Shown here: positions 58,875-64,000 of the stretch, in pieces
Layout of the letters: every line of letters starts with the position of its first letter
How positions within the stretch are numbered: position 1 is the stretch's first letter
From: DATLED01 sp035525495
GTDB lineage: Bacteria; Actinomycetota; Acidimicrobiia; Acidimicrobiales; CADCTF01
Assembly (NCBI GenBank): GCA_035525495.1
Contig: DATLED010000005.1
Span: forward strand, 27,587-91,586
Direction: 5' to 3'
Length of the DNA: 64,000 bases
Translations under genes and position numbers: made by a program
Notes under the pieces: generated by a model
What the model saw: only the letters and a program-made list of their open reading frames with translations
Told to the model about the DNA's origin: nothing
The model's database searches: none

Positions 58875-59763
58875 TGTCGACACAGAGCTGGATGCATTCG
58901 TCGCAGATGCGGGTCCGTCCGCCCTTGACGACCTGCGCGACCTGACCCGGGTTCTTCCCGCAGAACCCGCACCCGTGGGGCTCGCTCGCCGCGGGACGAA
59001 GCACGACCTGGCGCGGGCCCTTGCACGGTGTCGCACTGGCCACGACCTCGGCCGCCGCGCCGACGCAGCCGCCACAGATGTAGACGCCCGGACCGGCGAT
59101 GAGCTTCTTGGTGTCGGTCTGGCTCACGTTGCAGAACGAGCAGCGGACCTTCGTGGAGCGGCGGGCCATCGTCTTCGGAGGGTCGTCGCCGGTCATCAGT
59201 CGCCGGCATGTCTCGGTGCATCGGGCGCAGATGCGGGGGGCGCCGGCGGGGTCGGCCTCGGCCATCACGCCGCCGACGGCCGACGCGTTCGTACAGAACG
59301 AGCACGTGGCGTCGTCGTCGACGGGGACGGTGCGCATGCCCTTGGCGCGGCGGTGCTGGACGGCGAGGTTGGCGGCCCCGACGCAACCGCCACAGATGAA
59401 GACCGGGCCGGGCCCGGCGAGGAGCTTGTCGAGCTCGCGTCTGGGCGCACCGCAGAAGGAGCACGCGTCCTCCGCTGCGGTGACGGCGACCGAGGTCGAC
59501 GTCGATGACGGGGGCAGCGCGCTGACGTCGGTGACCGCCGAGGGCTCCACCTCGACGATTCCTTCGGTTCCGATGATCTGGTGGACCCGTTGGTGGCTCA
59601 TGCCCAGGGCGGTGGCGATCTCCCGCAGCGAGCCGCCGGTGGCGTGGAGGCGACGGATCGCCTGTTGAAAGGCCGCGCGGGCCTCGTAGGCGGCGTCCTC
59701 GAGGTGCTCGAGGCGTTCGCGGGCGGCTTCGACGTCCCGGAGGACGTCCTCGTCGAGGGTCAT
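58855..59763 (-). CDS. Protein with helix-turn-helix and four ClpX-type C4 zinc fingers
   Basis: A 302-residue protein. The first 40 residues form an acidic helix (coiled-coil-like). Residues about 42-65 are a helix-turn-helix (GSLREIATALGMSHQRVHQI) of the sigma-region-4 type. Then come four zinc fingers of the ClpX N-terminal type: Cys101/104/124/127, 154/157/179/182, 208/211/230/233, 265/268/287/290. Fingers 1 and 3 have the LIAGPG...ICGGC form, and finger 4 has CDECIQLCVDII as in ClpX. There is no AAA+ ATPase. It may be a DNA-binding regulator or an adaptor that competes with ClpX for partners. ATG at 59763 follows a consensus promoter at leaderless distance. Confidence 0.85.
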   Translation of the reverse strand: MTLDEDVLRDVEAARERLEHLEDAAYEARAAFQQAIRRLHATGGSLREIATALGMSHQRVHQIIGTEGIVEVEPSAVTDVSALPPSSTSTSVAVTAAEDACSFCGAPRRELDKLLAGPGPVFICGGCVGAANLAVQHRRAKGMRTVPVDDDATCSFCTNASAVGGVMAEADPAGAPRICARCTETCRRLMTGDDPPKTMARRSTKVRCSFCNVSQTDTKKLIAGPGVYICGGCVGAAAEVVASATPCKGPRQVVLRPAASEPHGCGFCGKNPGQVAQVVKGGRTRICDECIQLCVDIIQEVG

Positions 59764-59770
59764 GTCCAGT

Positions 59771-59800
59771 GATGTAGACACGCGCGAGGCCTGCTGTCAA
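59771..59800 (-). promoter_or_regulatory. Consensus promoter of the four-zinc-finger gene (leaderless)
   Basis: On the minus strand TTGACA (59800-59795), an 18-bp spacer and TACATC (59776-59771); then 7 nt to the ATG at 59763. This is a textbook housekeeping-sigma promoter with transcription expected at or next to the A of the start codon. Confidence 0.65.
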
Positions 59801-59817
59801 GGGCACTAGACGGCGTT

Positions 59818-59905
59818 TTTTCGGCCTCGCTCTGCGGCGCCGCCCTCCGGGCCGAGGCCTTGCCGCTCGGCCGTCGGCTGCTCGCTGGAATTCCCGACGC
59901 CGACC
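59818..59905 (+). repeat. Dispersed repeat, copy D
   Basis: The TCGGCC...GGGCCGA hairpin start is enlarged relative to other copies. It is followed by TTGCCGCTCGGCCG, GTCGGCTGCTCGCTGGAATT and CCCGACGCCGACC. It lies in the divergent gap between the zinc-finger gene and the LpdA-like gene. Confidence 0.75.
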
Positions 59906-59927
59906 GCGGGCGGCGCCGCAGAGCGAG
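59826..59927. repeat. Perfect 20-bp inverted repeats bracketing copy D
   Basis: The 20 bases at 59826-59845 (CTCGCTCTGCGGCGCCGCCC) are the exact reverse complement of 59908-59927. The loop is 62 nt. The right arm ends 9 bp before the ATG of the next gene. The first 18 bases of the left arm recur with one mismatch at 40923-40940. Confidence 0.9.
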
Positions 59928-59936
59928 AATGAAGAC

Positions 59937-61298
59937 ATGGCGGTTCGGTTCGTGATCATCGGGGGGGGCCCGGCCGGGCACACGGCGGCGACCCACGCGG
60001 CTCGGCTCGGCGCCGACGTCACGCTGATCGAACGCGACGTCGTCGGCGGCGCCGCCCACCTCTGGGACTGCATCCCGTCGAAGGCCATGATCGCCACCGG
60101 CGGCGCCATGGCCGAGGCGCGGCGGGCGGGCGTGATGGGCCTGGCCAAGCTCGAGGCCGAGCTCGACTTCGAGTCGCTCAAGGCCCGAATCGCGGGCATC
60201 GAGGACCGGCTGAACCGCTCGGTGCTCTCGCTGTTGGAGAGCCAGGGCGTGCGCATCGTGCGGGGGACGGGCCGCCTCAGCGGCCCGCACACCGTCGAGG
60301 CGACCGACGAGACGGGCGCCGTCCACCGCTTCGAGGCCGAGGCCGTCCTCGTGTGCACGGGGTCCCGTCCCCGCGTCCCCGACTGGTGCGCGCCCGATGG
60401 CGAGCGCATCCTGTTGACCCGCGACGCCTATCCGCCGGCCGAGCTGCCGTCGCACCTCATCGTGGTGGGTTCGGGGGTGACGGGCGTCGAGTTCGTCCAC
60501 ATGTTCGCGAGCTTCGGTTGCCAGGTGACGCTGATCGTGTCGCGCCAACAGGTCCTGCCGGGGCGCGATGCCGAGGTGGCGTCGGTGCTCGAGGAGGACT
60601 TCATCGCCCGTGGCGTCAAGCTGTTCAAGGGCGCCCGCGCGACGGCGATCGAGCGCGAGGGAACCGAGGTCGTCGTGCGGTGCGACGACGGACGGGTCGC
60701 CCGGGGATCGCACGCGCTGTTGGCGATCGGCGCCGTACCGAACTCCGAGGCCCTCGGCCTCGAGGCTGCGGGGGTCGAGACCGACGGCGGGTACGTCCCG
60801 ATCAACCAGCACTGCCAGTCCAACGTGAAGCACATCTACGCGGCGGGGGATCTGTCCGGGAAGCTACCGCTGTCGTCGGTCGCATCGATCCAGGGACGCA
60901 AGGTGGCCGAGCACGTGATGGGCCTCCACACCCGGGAGCACCGTCACCTCGATTACGACAAGGCGGCGTCCGCGATCTTCACCGAGCCCGAGATCGCCGA
61001 CGTCGGTCTGGCCGAGGCGGAGGCCTTCGCCATCGGTCGCAAGATCCGGGTGACCAAGGTGCCGCTGGCATCGTCGGCCAAGGCGCACATCGAAGGGGAC
61101 ACGCGTGGGTTCGTGAAGATCCTCTCGGATCCCGCCACGGGCGTGGTGCTCGGTGGCTCGATCGTCGGACGCAACGCCGCCGAGCTCATCTCCGTTCTGG
61201 CGCTGGCCGTCACCGCCAACCTCAAGGTGAGCGACATCAGCGAGTCGCTGCTCGTCCACCCCGCTCTGGCCGAGGCCCTCGCCGACGCCGCGGATTGA
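59937..61298 (+). CDS. LpdA-like NAD(P)/FAD flavoprotein lacking the redox disulfide
   Basis: A 453-residue member of the pyridine nucleotide-disulfide oxidoreductase family. The FAD loop FVIIGGGPAGHTAATHAARLG, the NAD loop VVGSGVTGVEFVHMFASFG and the flavin motif IYAAGDLSG are present. In the position of the redox pair it reads GGAAHLWDCIPSK: the first Cys is Ala40 and only Cys45 remains. It therefore cannot act as a dihydrolipoyl dehydrogenase. Mycobacterial LpdA (Rv3303c), an NAD(P)H:quinone reductase, has the same kind of loss. The C-terminus HPALAEALADAAD replaces the His-Glu dyad region. The ATG follows the inverted-repeat element. Confidence 0.87.
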   Translation: MAVRFVIIGGGPAGHTAATHAARLGADVTLIERDVVGGAAHLWDCIPSKAMIATGGAMAEARRAGVMGLAKLEAELDFESLKARIAGIEDRLNRSVLSLLESQGVRIVRGTGRLSGPHTVEATDETGAVHRFEAEAVLVCTGSRPRVPDWCAPDGERILLTRDAYPPAELPSHLIVVGSGVTGVEFVHMFASFGCQVTLIVSRQQVLPGRDAEVASVLEEDFIARGVKLFKGARATAIEREGTEVVVRCDDGRVARGSHALLAIGAVPNSEALGLEAAGVETDGGYVPINQHCQSNVKHIYAAGDLSGKLPLSSVASIQGRKVAEHVMGLHTREHRHLDYDKAASAIFTEPEIADVGLAEAEAFAIGRKIRVTKVPLASSAKAHIEGDTRGFVKILSDPATGVVLGGSIVGRNAAELISVLALAVTANLKVSDISESLLVHPALAEALADAAD

Positions 61299-61304
61299 GC
61301 CGAG

Positions 61305-62300
61305 TTGGCGGTTCGCTCCGGCGGTGAGGCTGCCTCCGCTCACGCCGGCTGCCCGCTGGCGCTCCCGACGCCGGTGGTCGCGGCGATCGCCGCTCTGCTG
61401 CTCCTGGTTGCCGGCTGCTCGGCCGAGCCCGACGACACGTCGGTCGAGTCCAACACCTCGACGACGTCGACGGTCGCCGTGCCGACGACGACGACTGCCG
61501 CGCCGGTGGTGACGCGGATCGTCGCTGCCGGCGACATCGCCTGCGTGCCAGGCAAGCCGGTCACGCCGGGCGAGTGCCGGATGGCGGCGACCGCCGCGCT
61601 CGTCGACGGGCTGCACCCGGACGTCGTCCTGCCACTCGGCGACCTGCAGTACGAGCTCGGCAAGGTGGCCGACTTCTCGGCGTCGTACGACGCGACGTGG
61701 GGACGGTTCAAGGCCATCACCCGCCCCGTGCCCGGCAACCACGAGTACGCCGGTGGCAAGGCGAAGGGCTACTTCGGGTACTTCGGCGCCGCCGCCCACG
61801 GACCTGACGGGTGGTACAGCTTCGACGTCCCCTCGAGTTGGCACGTCGTCGTCCTGAACTCCGTGTGCGCCGCCGTTGGCGGGTGCGGGCCTGGCTCGCG
61901 GCAGTACGAGTGGCTTCGCGCCGACCTCGACGCGACCACGTCCGAGTGCATCGTCGCCGCGTGGCACCACCCGCGCTGGTCGTCGGGGCTGCACCACAGC
62001 GACGACACGTACGAGCCGTTCTGGCAGCTGCTGGCGCAGCACGGCGCCGACCTCGTCCTGTCCGGCCACGACCACCACTTCGAACGGTTCGCTCCGAAGG
62101 AGGGGATCGTCCAGATCGTCGCCGGCACCGGCGGGCGCAGCCTCTACCCGATCGCGTCGCGAGAGCCCGGCAGTGCGGCCGCGCAAGCGAGGGGCTTCGG
62201 CGTCGTCGAGCTCGACCTGCGACCGGGCGGGTACACGACGACGTACCGTCCGGTCTCGGGGCTCGATTTCAGCGACGGGTCAACGCGCTCCTGCGAGTAG
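61305..62300 (+). CDS. Secreted lipoprotein calcineurin-like phosphoesterase
   Basis: A metallophosphoesterase exported as a lipoprotein. The helix AAIAALLLLVAGC gives a lipobox with lipidated Cys, then a Thr-rich linker. Metal motifs: AAGDIAC, LPLGDLQYELG, VPGNHEY, AAWHHPRWSSG and LSGHDHHFERFAP. This matches the secreted purple-acid-phosphatase-like group. The start is uncertain. TTG at 61305 gives 331 residues, but its first 23 codons are repeat copy E; GTG at 61374, right after the repeat, would begin at VVAAIAALL with no positive charge. The 3' end overlaps the convergent gene by 21 nt. Confidence 0.85.
   Translation: MAVRSGGEAASAHAGCPLALPTPVVAAIAALLLLVAGCSAEPDDTSVESNTSTTSTVAVPTTTTAAPVVTRIVAAGDIACVPGKPVTPGECRMAATAALVDGLHPDVVLPLGDLQYELGKVADFSASYDATWGRFKAITRPVPGNHEYAGGKAKGYFGYFGAAAHGPDGWYSFDVPSSWHVVVLNSVCAAVGGCGPGSRQYEWLRADLDATTSECIVAAWHHPRWSSGLHHSDDTYEPFWQLLAQHGADLVLSGHDHHFERFAPKEGIVQIVAGTGGRSLYPIASREPGSAAAQARGFGVVELDLRPGGYTTTYRPVSGLDFSDGSTRSCE
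61307..61374 (+). repeat. Dispersed repeat, copy E (start of the phosphoesterase gene)
   Basis: Reads CGGTTCGCTCCGGCGGTGAG, CTGCCTCCGCTCACG, CCGGCTGCCCGCTGGCGCTC and CCGACGCCGG. It sits exactly where the signal-peptide start should be, so it supplies or replaces the N-terminal codons. Confidence 0.82.
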
Positions 62301-63449
62301 CCGCTCGCGAACGGTGCCGTTCGAGGCGGCGTCGATCGCCGTCCATGCCATGGCCACGGCTCCGTCCCGCATCGCCTTGTCCGCGGTCGGCGTCGCGCAG
62401 AACGAGGCGAACTCCGGCTGGTGGTTCGACACCGGGAAGCAGTCGAGCCCGAGCATCGGATGGATCGTCGGGATGGCGAGGGAGATGTTCGCCATGTCCG
62501 TGGAACCCGACATCCTGTCGAGGACGCCGCCGAGGTCGGGGAAGCGGCGACCGAGTCCCTCGGCGTTGGCGCGATAGAGGTTGCGCAGGTCGATGTCGTC
62601 GCGCATCTCCGAATAGAGGGGGCTCTGCGGCTCGAGACGGTACTCGCAGCCGGTGGCGAGGGCGCCCGCCTCGAAGCAGCGCTCGACGCGAGGCTGCAGC
62701 TCGGCCAGGAGGTCGAGGGTGCGCTCGCGGATGTACCACTTGCCGACGGTGTGGGCAGGGACGATGTTGGGCGCGTCACCGCCGTTCGTCACGATGCCGT
62801 GGATGCGCGCCGCGCGCGGGATGTGCTGGCGGAGGAGCCCGATCGCCGTCTGCGCGATCGTCAGCGCGTCGGCAGCGTTGACCCCGAGCTCCGGAAAGGC
62901 GGACGCGTGGGCCTCCTTGCCGGTGTAGTGGACGTCGACGTGGGCCACCGCGAGGCAGGGCATGTGGTCCATCTCGGTGGGCGAGGGGTGCACCATCATC
63001 GCCGCGTGGACGCCGTCGAACACGCCGCGCTCGAGCATGAGGATCTTGCCGCCTCCGCCCTCCTCCGCCGGCGTGCCCATCACCTTGACGGTGATGCCGA
63101 GGTCGTCGGCGAGGGGCGCGAGGGACAGGGCGGCGCCGACGGCCGACGCCGCGATGATGTTGTGGCCGCACGCGTGCCCGACGCCGGGGAGCGCGTCGTA
63201 CTCGGCGCAGATGCTGATGACCAGCGGGCCGGTTCCGGTGGTGGCGACGAACGCGGTCGGGAGGTCTGCCACACCACTCTCGACGTCGAACCCCGCTTCG
63301 GCCAACGGCTCGGCGCACCACGCCGCGCTCCGTTCCTCCTCGAACTTCAGCTCGGGGTTGGCGTGGATCCGGTGGCTCAGGTCGACGAGGGCATCGCCCC
63401 GTGCGTCGACCAGCTCCTGCGCAGCAGACTTCGCGTCAATGGACGGCAT
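62280..63449 (-). CDS. M20-family amidohydrolase/peptidase
   Basis: A 389-residue metal-dependent hydrolase. It begins MPSIDAKSAAQELVDARG and RIHANPELKFEEERSAAW. SICAEYDALPGVGHACGHNI contains the first metal ligands (Asp and His), GTPAEEGGGGKILML has the catalytic Glu pair, and AMMVHPSPTEMDHM and GSTDMANISLAIP complete the site. The dimerisation lid lies in between (GKEAHASAFPELGVNA). The group includes aminobenzoyl-glutamate and N-acyl amino-acid hydrolases; substrate unknown. The ATG is 35 bp after the carboxylase stop, so the two may be co-transcribed. Confidence 0.9.
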   Translation of the reverse strand: MPSIDAKSAAQELVDARGDALVDLSHRIHANPELKFEEERSAAWCAEPLAEAGFDVESGVADLPTAFVATTGTGPLVISICAEYDALPGVGHACGHNIIAASAVGAALSLAPLADDLGITVKVMGTPAEEGGGGKILMLERGVFDGVHAAMMVHPSPTEMDHMPCLAVAHVDVHYTGKEAHASAFPELGVNAADALTIAQTAIGLLRQHIPRAARIHGIVTNGGDAPNIVPAHTVGKWYIRERTLDLLAELQPRVERCFEAGALATGCEYRLEPQSPLYSEMRDDIDLRNLYRANAEGLGRRFPDLGGVLDRMSGSTDMANISLAIPTIHPMLGLDCFPVSNHQPEFASFCATPTADKAMRDGAVAMAWTAIDAASNGTVRERLLAGAR

Positions 63450-63484
63450 GCCGTCCGGTCTACTACTCGATGCCGGCTCTGCGT

Positions 63485-64000
63485 TCAGTCGATGATCGCG
63501 ACGGTGTCGCCGGCGCCGACCGCCTGGCCCGGCTGCACCTTGATCTCCTTGACGGTGCCGGCCTTCTCGGCGAGGACGTTGTTCTCCATCTTCATGGCCT
63601 CGAGGATGCAGATGGCCTGACCGACCTCGACGGTGTCGCCCTCCTTGACGAGGACCTTCACGATCGTGCCCTGCATCGGGACCATGACGTTCCCGCTGCC
63701 CGCCGCCGCGCCGCCTCCACCGGCACCGCCCGGACGGGGACGGCTGCGACCCGCCGGCGCACCGGCACGGCCGCCACCACCGGCGCCGCCCGAGATCACG
63801 GCGGGACCGACGTCGGGCACCCAGACCTTGACCTTGAAGCGGCGACCGTCCACCTCGACGTCGACGTCGCGCTGGACCTTGGGCAGGGCCTCGCCCTCGT
63901 CGCCGTCGGCCGCCGGGGCGACCGGTGCCGGCGCGCTGATCGTCGACAGGTCGAGGGTGTCCTCCACCCACTTCGTCGAGTGCTTGGCCTCGGCGAAGTC
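63485..64000 (-). CDS. Biotin-dependent acyl-CoA carboxylase, alpha subunit C-terminus (partial)
   Basis: The C-terminal 171 residues of a biotin carboxylase/BCCP protein whose N-terminus lies past the right edge. The frame opens FAEAKHSTKWVEDT, typical of the end of the biotin carboxylase part. A Gly/Ala-rich linker (GGAGGGGRAGAPAGRSRPRP) leads to the biotinyl domain with VLVKEGDTVEVGQ and the biotinylated lysine in EAMKMEN. Such alpha subunits serve acetyl-, propionyl- and other acyl-CoA carboxylases. With the methylmalonyl-type mutase nearby, propionyl-CoA is a likely substrate. Confidence 0.9.
   Translation of the reverse strand, partial: DFAEAKHSTKWVEDTLDLSTISAPAPVAPAADGDEGEALPKVQRDVDVEVDGRRFKVKVWVPDVGPAVISGGAGGGGRAGAPAGRSRPRPGGAGGGGAAAGSGNVMVPMQGTIVKVLVKEGDTVEVGQAICILEAMKMENNVLAEKAGTVKEIKVQPGQAVGAGDTVAIID

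Overview
The window is a gene-dense, very high-GC stretch of an actinobacterial chromosome. It has many GTG and some TTG starts, 1-4 nt stop/start overlaps, and start codons lying 6-7 nt below TANNNT boxes (leaderless style). Gene content fits class Acidimicrobiia best: an AftD-like arabinofuranosyltransferase without a mycobacterial gene order, a LipB-LipA fusion, a B12-dependent mutase lacking its own B12 domain, and Actinomycetota-type pyruvate/2-oxoglutarate E2 and E3 genes. The class is an inference; the phylum is fairly safe. No rRNA, tRNA, CRISPR array, transposase or prophage gene was seen, and no gap without a gene exceeds about 175 bp.

Layout. 1-1945: TPP riboswitch controlling thiG-thiH (minus strand). 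1983-23792: a cell-envelope glycan locus. It holds GT-C and GT2 and GT4 glycosyltransferases, a polyprenol-phosphate mannose synthase, a UDP-galactopyranose-mutase-like flavoprotein, two SDR epimerases, a GMC oxidoreductase with a small partner, two related membrane proteins, a GT2-methyltransferase fusion and a 1431-residue AftD homologue. Seven minus-strand genes (15207 to 6220) are joined by six consecutive 1-4 nt overlaps. 23887-29764: a complete five-gene oligopeptide/nickel-type ABC transporter with an operator-like palindrome in front. 29793-34529: a 29-residue membrane protein, lpd, E2 and a LipB-LipA fusion (lipoate module). 34539-37327: M24 peptidase, atypical SDR, membrane protein. 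37371-43227: metH, an ABC-F ATPase and a cobalamin adenosyltransferase. 43230-46565: leucyl aminopeptidase, MauE-like protein, pyrophosphatase, unknown. 46667-50632: two paralogous PEP-utiliser phosphohistidine proteins flanking a universal stress protein. 50671-54508: MFS transporter, sirtuin, nitroreductase, rhodanese-MoeB. 54574-58874: a Gly/Lys-rich repeat protein coupled to a Cys-cluster protein, methylmalonyl-CoA mutase, and a CHASE3-HAMP-SpoIIE phosphatase. 58855-64000: a protein with four ClpX-type zinc fingers, an LpdA-like flavoprotein, a lipoprotein phosphoesterase, an M20 hydrolase, and the biotinyl end of an acyl-CoA carboxylase.

Themes. Cobalamin use links MetH, the adenosyltransferase and the mutase; the mutase and the acyl-CoA carboxylase together suggest the propionyl-CoA to succinyl-CoA route. 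Lipoate assembly (LipB-LipA) sits beside its E2 client. The main hidden structure is a dispersed repeat family of about 70-90 bp with at least five copies in 64 kb. The copies sit at gene ends or starts, one lies in frame inside thiG, and one carries perfect 20-bp inverted repeats. The most unusual proteins are the four-zinc-finger protein at 58855-59763 and the coupled pair at 54574-55733.
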